From positions 1-7,386 of the forward strand of contig JAEXUU010000179.1 of the NCBI GenBank assembly GCA_023452965.1: a DNA stretch of 7,386 bases. Reading direction: 5' to 3'. Positions within the stretch are counted from its first letter, which is position 1, and each line of letters opens with the position of its first letter. The position numbers were made by a program, and so were the translations under genes. Positions 1-6,492 of the stretch are shown one piece after another. Source of the stretch: Pseudomonadota bacterium. Its GTDB lineage: Bacteria > Pseudomonadota > Alphaproteobacteria > Rhizobiales > Beijerinckiaceae. Under the pieces are notes generated by a model. The model searched no databases. It was not told the origin of the DNA and was given only the letters and a program-made list of their open reading frames with translations.

Positions 1-1361
1 ATCCCACCTCCGGCGCGGCGCAGGCGATCCGCGAGGTCGTGCTGCAGAACATCTTCGAAGGGCTGGTTGCGATGGACCGCACCGGCAAGATCGTGCCGGC
101 GCTGGCCGAAAGCTGGACGGTTTCGCCTGACGGCCTGACCTATACCTTCAAGCTGCGCGGCAATGCCCGCTTCCATGACGGCACGCCCTTCTCCGCGCAT
201 GACGTCAAGTTCTCCTTCGAGCGCGCCGTCGCGCCCGACTCGACCAATGCCCAGCGCTGGATCTTCACGCCGATCGCCGCGATCGAGGCGCAAGATCCGG
301 TGACGGTCGTGATCAGGCTGAAGCAGCCGACGGCGAATTTCGTCTACGGCCTCGCCTGGGGCGACGCGATCATCGTCTCGCCGGCGACCGCGGCGGACAA
401 CAAGACGAAGCCGGTCGGCACCGGACCGTTCAAGTTTGCGCGCTGGAACCGCGGCGACCGGCTCGAATTCGAGCGCAATGCCGACTACTGGGGCCCGAAG
501 CCGGCGCTCGCCAAGGCCGTGTTTCGCTTCATCGGCGATCCGCAGGCCCAGGTCGCGGCGCTCCGGGCCGGCGACATCGACGCCTTCACCAATCTTTCGG
601 CGCCGGAGGCGATCCCGCAGCTCAAGGCCGATCCGAAGCTCAAGGTCACGCTCGGCAAGACCGAGGGCGAGACCATCCTCGCCATCAACAACGCCAAGGC
701 GCCGTTCAGCGATGTCAGGGTCCGCCAGGCGATCGCGCATGTGCTCGACCGCAAGACCATCGCGCTCGGCGTCTACGGCTTCGATCTCGATTATATCGGC
801 AGCCATTTCTCGCCGCTGCACCCGGCCTATGTCGACCTGACGGCCACCTATCCGGTCGACATCGCCAAGGCGAAGAGCCTGCTTGCGGCGGCCGGCTTCC
901 CGAACGGCTTCTCCTGCACGCTGCGCCTGCCGCCGCCGGCCTATGCAAGGCGTGGCGGCGAGATCATCGCGGCCTTGCTGGCGCAGATCGGCATCAACGC
1001 CGAGATCGAGCCGCTGGAATTCCCGCAATGGCTGGAGCGGGTCTTCCGGGGGCGGGATTTCGACCTCACGGTGATCGCCCATACCGAGCCGCTCGACATC
1101 GGCAATTATGCGCGCGACGACTACTATTTCCAGTACAGGAACCCCGAGTTCAAGGCGCTGATGGCCAGGATCGACACGACGCTCGACGAGGCCGAGCGCA
1201 ATAAGCTCTATGGCGAGGCGCAACGCATGCTGGCGCGCGATGCGGTCAACGGCTTCCTCTTCATCCTGCCGAAGCTGACGGTGACCAAGGCTGACCTCGA
1301 AGGCATGTGGACGGACTGGCCGCTGCCGCTGACGCCGCTGGCGGAGGTGCGTTGGCGGTAG
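1..1361 (+). CDS. ABC transporter substrate-binding protein, family 5 (5' partial)
   Basis: This is a periplasmic solute-binding protein of the SBP_bac_5 (DppA/OppA/NikA) type, which captures peptides or related solutes and delivers them to an inner-membrane permease pair. The reading frame is open from base 3 with no stop, so the gene begins before the window. The N-terminus with its signal peptide is missing and 452 residues are visible. Family marks include the opening PTSG...NIFEGL, the ALAESW..SPDGLTYTFKLR block, FHDGTPF, the PVGTGPFKF signature and the DVRVRQAIAHVLDR helix near the hinge. The C-terminal WTDWPLPLTPLAEVRWR is a normal family ending. A GTG at 39 could be read as a start but would remove conserved sequence. 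The gene is followed by repeat copy 1 and the permease genes. The substrate cannot be told from sequence; dipeptide, oligopeptide or amide compounds are all possible. Family assignment is firm. Confidence 0.93.
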   Translation, partial: PTSGAAQAIREVVLQNIFEGLVAMDRTGKIVPALAESWTVSPDGLTYTFKLRGNARFHDGTPFSAHDVKFSFERAVAPDSTNAQRWIFTPIAAIEAQDPVTVVIRLKQPTANFVYGLAWGDAIIVSPATAADNKTKPVGTGPFKFARWNRGDRLEFERNADYWGPKPALAKAVFRFIGDPQAQVAALRAGDIDAFTNLSAPEAIPQLKADPKLKVTLGKTEGETILAINNAKAPFSDVRVRQAIAHVLDRKTIALGVYGFDLDYIGSHFSPLHPAYVDLTATYPVDIAKAKSLLAAAGFPNGFSCTLRLPPPAYARRGGEIIAALLAQIGINAEIEPLEFPQWLERVFRGRDFDLTVIAHTEPLDIGNYARDDYYFQYRNPEFKALMARIDTTLDEAERNKLYGEAQRMLARDAVNGFLFILPKLTVTKADLEGMWTDWPLPLTPLAEVRWR

Positions 1362-1380
1362 CGGATGGTGACAGCTTCGA

Positions 1381-1469
1381 CGTCATTGCGAGCGCAGCGA
1401 AGTAATCCAGAGAGACATGGAGCGCTGCCGCCCCTGGATTGCTTCGTCGCTTCGCTCCTCGCAATGACG
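1381..1469. repeat. 89-bp palindromic interspersed repeat, copy 1
   Basis: The left arm (1381-1410) begins CGTCATTGCGAGCGCAGCG. The right arm (1433-1469) ends CTCCTCGCAATGACG and is its reverse complement apart from about six extra bases. A 22-nt loop separates them. A second copy of the same length lies at 5209-5297 in the same orientation, with near-identical arms but an unrelated loop sequence. Reading through the arms gives the IARSEATKQS-like peptides often seen in false alphaproteobacterial ORFs. It lies between the binding-protein gene and the first permease gene, so the transcript would carry a strong hairpin there. No T-run follows, so it is not a classic intrinsic terminator. Confidence 0.9.
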
Positions 1470-1511
1470 CCGGGGGGCCGGGATGACGTAGTAGGTGTCG
1501 GTTCACGGGAC

Positions 1512-1519
1512 GGAGGGAG
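1512..1519 (+). promoter_or_regulatory. ribosome binding site deciding the GTG start of the DppB-type permease
   Basis: The purine-rich run GGAGGGAG lies 6-9 nt before a GTG at 1526. It is the only strong Shine-Dalgarno match near the beginning of the permease frame and supports the GTG start. It lies outside repeat copy 1, leaving the permease its own initiation site after the hairpin. Confidence 0.75.
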
Positions 1520-1525
1520 CAGTCT

Positions 1526-2473
1526 GTGACCGCCTACCTGCTCCGCCGGCTCCTGGCCCTGGCCGCCACCTTGATCGGCGCCGCGCTGGTGATCTTCCTC
1601 GTGCTCGAAATCCTGCCGGGCGATCCGGCGGCGGTGACGCTCGGCCTCAATGCCGCGCCCGAAGCGCTGGCGGCGCTGCGCACGGAAATGGGCCTCGACC
1701 GGCCGGCTCCGGTGCGTTTCCTCACCTGGATCGGCGGGCTCCTGACCGGCGATCTCGGCCTCAGCTACACTTATCGCGTGCCGGTGACGCAACTGATCGG
1801 CGAGCGCATGGTGGTGACGCTGCCGCTCGCCGCGATGGCGATCCTGCTCGCAATGGCGATCGGTATTCCGCTCGGCGCCGTCGCGGCGGCGCATCACAAT
1901 CGGCCGGGCGATGCGGCCGTGATGGTCTTCGCGCAGGCGGGCCTCGCGATTCCGAATTTCTGGTTCGGGCTCCTGCTGGTGCTGGTCTTTGCGGTCGGCG
2001 CCGGCTGGCTCCCGGCTGGCGGCTTTCCCGGCTGGAGCGCCGGGCTCGTGCCCGCCTTCAAGGCGCTGCTGCTGCCGGCGATCGCGCTCGCCCTGCCGCA
2101 GGCGGCGATCCTGGCGCGCGTCACCCGGGCGGCGATGCTGGAGACGATGCAGGAGGATTACGTCCGGACCGCCCGGGCCAAGGGGGTGAGCCGGCGCCGG
2201 ACCATGCTGCGCCATGTGCTGCGCAATGCGCTGATCCCGGTCGTCACCATTCTGGGCTTGCAGTTCTCGGTGCTGATCGCCGGCGCGATCATCATCGAGA
2301 ACGTCTTCGCCCTGCCGGGACTCGGGCGGCTGGTCTTCCAGTCGATCGCCCAGCACGACCTCATCGTCGTCAAGGACCTCGTCATGCTGTTCTGCACGCT
2401 GGTCGTGCTGGTCAATTTCCTGGTCGAGCTGCTTTACGGCGTCATGGACCCGCGCCTGCGGCAGGCGGATTGA
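1526..2473 (+). CDS. ABC transporter permease, DppB type
   Basis: This is an inner-membrane subunit of a peptide/nickel-family ABC importer (binding-protein-dependent transport, BPD_transp_1), 315 aa, a normal length for DppB homologues. The N-terminus (YLLRRLLALAATLIGAALVIFLVLEILPGDP, given here in part: YLLRRLL, LEILPGDP) is the conserved first helix and PGDP turn. GDLGLSY at 75-81 is the usual periplasmic motif. Five further hydrophobic segments follow, at about 97-121, 135-157, 177-197, 233-257 and 284-305. The cytoplasmic EAA loop that contacts the ATPase reads DYVRTARAKG at 211-220, followed by RHVLRNALIPV. ENVFALPGLG and the C-terminal VMDPRLR are also family marks. It starts with GTG at 1526, behind a good GGAGG. 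It follows the binding-protein gene by 164 nt and would form the transmembrane pore with the permease at 2924. Substrate unknown. Confidence 0.95.
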   Translation: MTAYLLRRLLALAATLIGAALVIFLVLEILPGDPAAVTLGLNAAPEALAALRTEMGLDRPAPVRFLTWIGGLLTGDLGLSYTYRVPVTQLIGERMVVTLPLAAMAILLAMAIGIPLGAVAAAHHNRPGDAAVMVFAQAGLAIPNFWFGLLLVLVFAVGAGWLPAGGFPGWSAGLVPAFKALLLPAIALALPQAAILARVTRAAMLETMQEDYVRTARAKGVSRRRTMLRHVLRNALIPVVTILGLQFSVLIAGAIIIENVFALPGLGRLVFQSIAQHDLIVVKDLVMLFCTLVVLVNFLVELLYGVMDPRLRQAD

Positions 2474-2489
2474 CGCGATGGCTCAGCTT

Positions 2490-2816
2490 TCAATGCCAGC
2501 CGAGACCGATGCGGGCGGCGCCAGCCGGAACGAAGGGCCGCGGCTCGAGATCGGGCAGCTCGACCGGCACGATGCGGACCGCCTCGACGATATCCTCGGC
2601 GAAATCCGGATCGACGCGCAGTGCCGACAGAGGGCGCGGCTCGGGAACGGCAAGCCCGTCCTCGACCATCGCGGCGACATGCCGGGAAAGCGCGCGGCTG
2701 CCGCGGCGCACGGCTTCGTCGAGGCTGTCGGCGGAACAGATGCAGCCCGGAAAATCCGGGAAGCTGATGCCGAAAACGCCGGCCGACTGGTGAATAAGCG
2801 CGATGACGCGCGGCAT
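2490..2816 (-). CDS. hicB: HicB-family antitoxin-like protein, probably C-terminally truncated orphan
   Basis: The gene encodes 108 aa. The first ~75 residues match the HicB-like RNase H fold module: MPRVIALIHQ, then GVFGISFPDFPGCICSADSLDEAV (residues 13-36 in part: FGISFPDFPGC), then an Ala/Arg-rich helix and GLAVPEPRPLSAL. In type II toxin-antitoxin systems HicB binds and blocks the HicA mRNA interferase. In the relatives I recall, the region after VPVELP continues into a ribbon-helix-helix DNA-binding domain of about 40 residues. Here it ends in a Pro/Ala-rich tail and stops after GLGWH, and the other two frames do not restore such a domain. No HicA-like ORF is visible beside it. The ATG at 2816 is chosen because AGGAGG lies 8 nt upstream; a longer open frame extends to 2981 but its upstream part is low-complexity and overlaps the next permease gene. 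It lies antisense between two permease genes, its stop codon 16 nt from that of the first. It may no longer work as an antitoxin. Confidence 0.8.
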   Translation of the reverse strand: MPRVIALIHQSAGVFGISFPDFPGCICSADSLDEAVRRGSRALSRHVAAMVEDGLAVPEPRPLSALRVDPDFAEDIVEAVRIVPVELPDLEPRPFVPAGAARIGLGWH

Positions 2817-2824
2817 AGCCTGAA

Positions 2825-2830
2825 CCTCCT
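2825..2830 (-). promoter_or_regulatory. ribosome binding site of the hicB-like gene
   Basis: A perfect AGGAGG on the minus strand lies 8 nt before the ATG at 2816. It fixes the start and argues that the gene is, or recently was, translated rather than being an antisense shadow. Confidence 0.8.
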
Positions 2831-2909
2831 CTCGAACGGACGAATGCTCAGCCCATTGGCTTGCCCGACCATAGCCCAGTTCGCCCCGTCGAGGGGGCGC
2901 AACTGCGGC

Positions 2910-2914
2910 AGGAG
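2910..2914 (+). promoter_or_regulatory. ribosome binding site deciding the start of the DppC-type permease
   Basis: AGGAG lies 9 nt before the ATG at 2924. The open frame continues upstream to a TTG at 2861, but that start has no Shine-Dalgarno sequence and would add a polar extension unlike the family. The ATG at 2924 is preferred. Confidence 0.7.
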
Positions 2915-2923
2915 CCGTGCGAC

Positions 2924-3787
2924 ATGAGGCCGCCGCCGCTCGTTGTGCCGGGGCGTGCGCGGCGCTGGTGGGCCAGCCCATCCTTCCTTGTCGGTCTTAT
3001 CCTCGCCGGGCTCGTCGTCGCCGCGGCGCTGATCTCCTATTTCTGGACGCCCTATGATCCCAAGCAGATGGCGATCCTCAAGCGTCTGCGGCCGCCCTCG
3101 GCCGAACACTGGTTCGGCACCGACCAGTTCGGCCGCGACATCTTCTCGATGATCATGGTCGGCGCCCGCAATTCGCTGGCGGTCGGCCTCGGCGCGGTCG
3201 GGCTCGGCCTGACCGTCGGCAGCGCGCTCGGCCTGCTCGCGGCGATGCGGCGCGACGGGCTGCTCGACAATCTGATCATGCGCATGGCCGATTTCAGCCA
3301 TGCCTTCCCGGCCGTGCTCTCGGCGATCATGATCAGCGCCGTCTGGGGGCCGGGGATGATGAATGCGGTGATCGCCATCGCGATCTACAGCCTGCCCTAT
3401 TTCGCCCGGCTGGCGCGGGGAGCGGCGCTGCAATGCTGGGCGTTGGACTATGTGCTGGCGGCACGCGCTGCCGGGCTGAGGGAGATCACCATCACCCGGC
3501 TGCACATCCTGCCGAACATTGCGGGCGTGCTGGTGGTGCAGGCGACGATCCAGTTCGCGCTCGCCATTCTCGCCGAAGCCGGCCTGTCCTATCTCGGGCT
3601 CGGCACGCAGCCGCCGAACCCGTCCTGGGGGCGCATGCTCAACGAGGCGCAGCCCTTCATGGCGGCGCAGCCCTGGCTCGCGATCTTCCCGGGCATGGCG
3701 ATCGCGCTTTCGGTGCTGGCCTTCAATTTGCTGGGCGACGGGCTGCGCGACGCGGTCGATCCGCGCACGCGGCGCTCGCGGGATTAA
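2924..3787 (+). CDS. ABC transporter permease, DppC type
   Basis: This is the second inner-membrane permease subunit of the importer, 287 aa from the ATG at 2924, the usual size of DppC/OppC homologues. Family marks in order are a first helix at about 21-41 (FLVGLILAGLVVAAAL), HWFGTDQFGRDIFS at 62-75 and ARNSLAVGLG at 81-90. The EAA loop is DYVLAARAAGLREITITRLHILPN, with DYVLAARAAG at 175-184. AEAGLSYLGLGTQPPNPSWG runs from 218, and GDGLRDAVDPR ends the protein at 271-281. It would pair with the DppB-type permease, although 450 nt and an antisense hicB-like gene separate them. It ends 28 nt before the amidase start, so those two genes are probably co-transcribed and co-translated. The ATPases that would bind the EAA loops are not in this window. 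Confidence 0.95.
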   Translation: MRPPPLVVPGRARRWWASPSFLVGLILAGLVVAAALISYFWTPYDPKQMAILKRLRPPSAEHWFGTDQFGRDIFSMIMVGARNSLAVGLGAVGLGLTVGSALGLLAAMRRDGLLDNLIMRMADFSHAFPAVLSAIMISAVWGPGMMNAVIAIAIYSLPYFARLARGAALQCWALDYVLAARAAGLREITITRLHILPNIAGVLVVQATIQFALAILAEAGLSYLGLGTQPPNPSWGRMLNEAQPFMAAQPWLAIFPGMAIALSVLAFNLLGDGLRDAVDPRTRRSRD

Positions 3788-3815
3788 GTTCGGACATGCT
3801 TGCGGAGGCTTTCCC

Positions 3816-5225
3816 ATGATCGAGTTCGCCGATCTCAGCGCCGTCGACATGCTGAAAGCCTTCCGCTCGCGCGAGCTCTCGCCGGTCGAGGTCACCGAGG
3901 CGGTGATCGCGCGGATCGCGCAATGGGAGCCGTCGCTGAAGGCGCTCTACGCCTATGATCCCGAGGGCGCGCGCTCTGCCGCGAAGGCGAGCGAGGCGCG
4001 CTGGCGCCGGGGAGAGGCACTGGCGCTCGACGGCGTGCCCTGCACGATCAAGGAGAACATCGCGACAAAGGGCACGGCGGTGCCGCTCGGCACGGCGGCG
4101 ATGGAGCTTGCCCCCGCTGCAGCGGACGCGCCGCCGGCGCAGCGCCTGCGCGAGGCGGGCTGCGTCATTCTCGGCAAGACCACCATGCCCGATTACGGCA
4201 TGCTCTCCTCGGGCCTGTCGAGCTTCCACGAACTCGCCCGCAACCCGTTCGACCTCTCGAAGAATCCGGGCGGTTCCTCGGCCGGAGCGGGCGCAGCGGG
4301 GGCGGCTGGCTACGGGCCCCTGCATGTCGGCACCGACATCGGCGGCTCGATCCGCCTGCCGGCCGGCTGGTGCGGGCTCGTCGGGCTGAAGCCGAGCTTC
4401 GGCCGCGTACCGATCGACCCGACCTATTACGGCCGCGTCGCCGGGCCGATGACGCGCACCGTCGCCGATGCAGCGCTGATGATGCGCGAACTCTCCAAGC
4501 CGGATGAGCGCGACCCGATGAGCCTGCCGCCGCAGGAGATCGCCTGGCTCGACCTCGAGCGCGAGCCGCGCGGGCTAAAGGTCGGGCTCCAGCTGGAGGC
4601 CGGCATCGGCCTGCCGGTCGATCCGGAGGTGAGGGCGGCGATCGTTCGGGTGGCCGAGGCGTTTCGCCGGGCGGGAGCGATCGTCGAGATCGCGCCGCCC
4701 TTCCTGAAGCAGGACATGCTCGACGGGCTCGACGATTTCTGGCGCCAGCGCGCCTGGGCCGAGATCGGGGCACTGCCGAAGGAGAGGCAGGACAGGGTGC
4801 TGCCCTATATCTACGCCTGGGCCGAGCGTGGCCGTTCGCTCACCGGCGCGCAGGTGCATCGCGGCATGAGCCAGATGCTGGCGATCCGCCATGCGGCGTT
4901 GAAGGCCGCCGCGCCCTTCGATTACGTGCTCTCGCCGGTCTCGCCGGTGCCGAGCTTTTCCGCCGAGCTGGCGTCGCCGATCCACGATCCCGAGCGGCCC
5001 TTCGAGCACATCGTCTTCACCGTCGCCGCCAACATGTCGGACCAGCCTTCGGTCTCGGTGCATGCCGGCATGACCGCATCAGGCCTGCCGATCGGCCTGC
5101 AGATCACCGGAAAGCGCTTCGACGATCTCGGCGTGCTGCAGATGGCGCGGGCCTGGGAGCGGCTGCGTGGGCAGGGGCCGGAATGGCCGCGGGTGCCGCC
5201 GCCCGAGGCGTCATTGCGAGCGTAG
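3816..5225 (+). CDS. amidase-signature family hydrolase
   Basis: This is a cytoplasmic amidase of the amidase signature family, which hydrolyses C-N amide bonds to a carboxylate and ammonia or an amine through a Ser-cisSer-Lys triad. All three residues are visible: Lys79 in GVPCTIKEN, cis-Ser154 in NPGGSSAGAG and nucleophile Ser178 in GTDIGGSIRLPA. The spacings (Lys to nucleophile 99 residues, Ser to Ser 24) equal those known for fatty acid amide hydrolase (142, 217, 241). It is 469 aa, within the normal range. ATG 3816 is chosen for its GGAGG 7 nt upstream and for the MIEFADLSAVDML opening; the frame extends upstream only as a shadow of the permease. There is no signal peptide. The last residues (SLRA) and the stop codon come from repeat copy 2. 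Its position directly after the permease gene suggests it acts on the imported solute. It could be annotated as a GatA-like amidotransferase subunit, but no gatB/gatC is present, so a stand-alone amidase is more likely. Confidence 0.93.
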   Translation: MIEFADLSAVDMLKAFRSRELSPVEVTEAVIARIAQWEPSLKALYAYDPEGARSAAKASEARWRRGEALALDGVPCTIKENIATKGTAVPLGTAAMELAPAAADAPPAQRLREAGCVILGKTTMPDYGMLSSGLSSFHELARNPFDLSKNPGGSSAGAGAAGAAGYGPLHVGTDIGGSIRLPAGWCGLVGLKPSFGRVPIDPTYYGRVAGPMTRTVADAALMMRELSKPDERDPMSLPPQEIAWLDLEREPRGLKVGLQLEAGIGLPVDPEVRAAIVRVAEAFRRAGAIVEIAPPFLKQDMLDGLDDFWRQRAWAEIGALPKERQDRVLPYIYAWAERGRSLTGAQVHRGMSQMLAIRHAALKAAAPFDYVLSPVSPVPSFSAELASPIHDPERPFEHIVFTVAANMSDQPSVSVHAGMTASGLPIGLQITGKRFDDLGVLQMARAWERLRGQGPEWPRVPPPEASLRA

Positions 5226-5297
5226 CGAAGCAATCCAGGAGTGGCTGGGCTCTACGTCTCCCTGGATTGCTTCGTCGCCTTGCTCCTCGCAATGACG
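5209..5297. repeat. 89-bp palindromic interspersed repeat, copy 2 (convergent gene junction)
   Basis: This is the same length and orientation as the copy at 1381-1469. The left arm (5209-5238) and right arm (5261-5297) differ from copy 1 at only a few bases, while the 22-nt loop differs almost completely. It overlaps the 3' end of the amidase gene, whose TAG at 5223-5225 lies in the left arm. It ends 7 nt before the stop codon of the opposing gene at 5305. A long hairpin between convergent genes could stop or protect both transcripts. No T-run follows on either strand, so a role as terminator is inference. Confidence 0.9.
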
Positions 5298-5304
5298 GCT
5301 TGCG

Positions 5305-5706
5305 CTACGTCTTCTTGCCGGCCGTGTTCAGCGCCGCGGCGGCTTGAATGAGCGCGGCAAGCGCTGCCTCGTCGATCGCATCGCCCTCATGGATGTCGAT
5401 GGCGCGGCGGGTGTTGCCGTCGAGGCTGGAATTGAACAGGCCTGTGGGGTCGGGCAGCGAGGCGCCCTTGGCGAAGGTCAGTTTCACCGCGCTCTTATAG
5501 GTCTCGCCGGTGCAGAGGATGCCGGCATGCTCCCAGACCGGGACGCCGCGCCATTTCCAGGTCTCGACCACGTCGGGGTCGGCCTGCCGGATGATGGCGC
5601 GGACTTTTGCGAGTGCCGTGCCGCGCCAGTCGGCCAGCTCGGCGATCCTGGCATCGATCAGCGCGGAGGCGGAGGTTTCGGCTGCCTCGCTGTTGTCCGT
5701 CGTCAT
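5305..5706 (-). CDS. DUF1801 (YdhG-like) domain protein, copy B
   Basis: This is a small soluble protein of 133 aa in the DUF1801/YdhG-like family, whose biochemical role is not known to me. Visible family features are a helical N-terminal half (IDARIAELADWRGTALAKV, within residues 17-35), DPDVVETWKWRGVPVWEHAG at 43-62, the strand AVKLTFAKGASLPD from 73, and the C-terminal RRAIDIHEGDAIDEAAL block from 100 on. Start ATG 5706 has GAGGA 7 nt upstream; an open frame continues to 5820 but runs out of frame over the preceding gene and looks random. It begins 43 nt after the end of the neighbouring DUF1801 gene and shares the IDIHE.DA.DEA and GASL motifs with it, so the two are paralogues. It is the last gene of the minus-strand unit. 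Confidence 0.85.
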   Translation of the reverse strand: MTTDNSEAAETSASALIDARIAELADWRGTALAKVRAIIRQADPDVVETWKWRGVPVWEHAGILCTGETYKSAVKLTFAKGASLPDPTGLFNSSLDGNTRRAIDIHEGDAIDEAALAALIQAAAALNTAGKKT

Positions 5707-5749
5707 GGGATTGTCCTCGCGCTGGTTCGGATGCGGCTCCGCCGGCCGT

Positions 5750-6226
5750 TCACATCTTCTCGCCCGGCAGGGCGGCGGCCTGCTGCACCCAGGCGGTGAA
5801 CTGCGCCTCGTCGAAGGCATCGTCCTCGTGGATGTCGAGATAGCGCACCGCCTTCTGCTTGGACGGGCCGGGCGGCAGCGGGTCGAGCGAGGCGCCGCGG
5901 AAGAACGAGACTTTCACATAGTGCGTGAAGCAGTGCAGGCCGAGGAACCAGTAATCGTCCTGGAGCCCGTAGAGCGGCGAGTTCCATTTCACCGCCTTCC
6001 TGACACCGGGGACGGCAGCGCTGATCAGGGCGTCGATCCGGGCGCCAAGGGCGTTCTTCCAGCCCGGCATCGCGGCGATATAGGCCTGGATTGGCGCCTC
6101 GCCATAGCCCTTGGGGATCTGCGGATTGCCGCCCGAGAGCAGGACTGGCTGCCCGCTCGCGCCGGCCTTCGGCTTCGGCGCCGCCTTCTTTGTCGCCTTC
6201 GGCGCTGGCTTGGACTTTTCAGCCAT
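5750..6226 (-). CDS. DUF1801 domain protein, copy A, with Lys/Pro/Ala-rich N-terminal tail
   Basis: This 158-aa protein has two parts. Residues 1-24 form a low-complexity basic tail (MAEKSKPAPKATKKAAPKPK) resembling histone H1-like tails. Residues ~37-152 form a DUF1801 domain, with VRKAVKWNSPLYGL at 75-88, an aromatic DDYWFLGLHCFTHYVKVSFF block from 90, RGASLDPLPPG, and YLDIHEDDAFDEAQFTAWV from 129. Start ATG 6226 has AGGAG 7 nt upstream and overlaps the end of the membrane-protein gene by 8 nt, implying translational coupling. The function of the domain is not known to me. The basic tail could bind nucleic acid or another acidic surface, but that is a guess. It is a tandem paralogue of the next gene. 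Confidence 0.87.
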   Translation of the reverse strand: MAEKSKPAPKATKKAAPKPKAGASGQPVLLSGGNPQIPKGYGEAPIQAYIAAMPGWKNALGARIDALISAAVPGVRKAVKWNSPLYGLQDDYWFLGLHCFTHYVKVSFFRGASLDPLPPGPSKQKAVRYLDIHEDDAFDEAQFTAWVQQAAALPGEKM

Positions 6227-6458
6227 GTCTCCGCTCCTGGCTGCCGATCCGTCGCACGCTGCTCCGGCGGGCGACATAGGGCAGCGCGAACATGTAGAGG
6301 CCGGAGAACATCAGCAGGAAAAGCGGCAGCAAAGGGGAATAGACGATCCAGGCCGGCGGCTCGCCCAGCGCCATGGCGACGAAATTGGCGATGACTGTCG
6401 CGGTGAAGATGATCGACAGCCAGCGATGGCCCTGCCGGATGACGCCATTCAAGGTCAT
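6219..6458 (-). CDS. small two-helix membrane protein, function unknown
   Basis: This gene encodes a 79-aa protein. Two hydrophobic stretches are clear, one at about 14-32 (LSIIFTATVIANFVAMAL) and one at about 38-62 (WIVYSPLLPLFLLMFSGLYM and on to FALPYV). The N-terminus carries RQGHRW and the C-terminal tail is strongly basic (ARRSSVRRIG..ERRHG). By the positive-inside tendency both ends would face the cytoplasm, with the GEPPAW loop outside. ATG 6458 has AAGGA 7 nt upstream. The gene begins 34 nt after the AHSA1-like gene and overlaps the next gene by 8 nt, so it belongs to the same transcript. I recognise no family function. It is too hydrophobic and too well placed to be a shadow ORF. Confidence 0.78.
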   Translation of the reverse strand: MTLNGVIRQGHRWLSIIFTATVIANFVAMALGEPPAWIVYSPLLPLFLLMFSGLYMFALPYVARRSSVRRIGSQERRHG

Positions 6459-6492
6459 GATTGCATCCTTACGGTCATGAGAGCGGGCGTGC

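Noticed and set aside
1381..1469. Repeat copy 1 as an intrinsic terminator
   Set aside because: The hairpin is long, but no T-run follows on either strand, and the downstream permease belongs functionally to the upstream gene.
1208..2356. Long minus-strand open frame (382 codons) opposite the binding-protein end and the first permease
   Set aside because: Its Arg/Gln/His/Glu-rich, low-complexity translation is typical of the antisense of GC-rich genes. It crosses the repeat and has no family resemblance.
2817..2981. N-terminal extension of the hicB-like gene to 2981
   Set aside because: The extra 55 residues are low-complexity and overlap the second permease gene. The ATG at 2816 has a perfect AGGAGG.
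2483..3895. Long minus-strand open frame (470 codons) opposite the second permease
   Set aside because: It is an antisense shadow of a clear DppC-type gene, with biased composition and no recognisable domain; it also overlaps hicB in another frame.
6455..6478. Seven-codon ORF just before the membrane-protein gene, its TGA overlapping that gene's ATG
   Set aside because: It has no ribosome binding site of its own and instead contains the AAGGA that serves the membrane-protein gene. Most likely chance.
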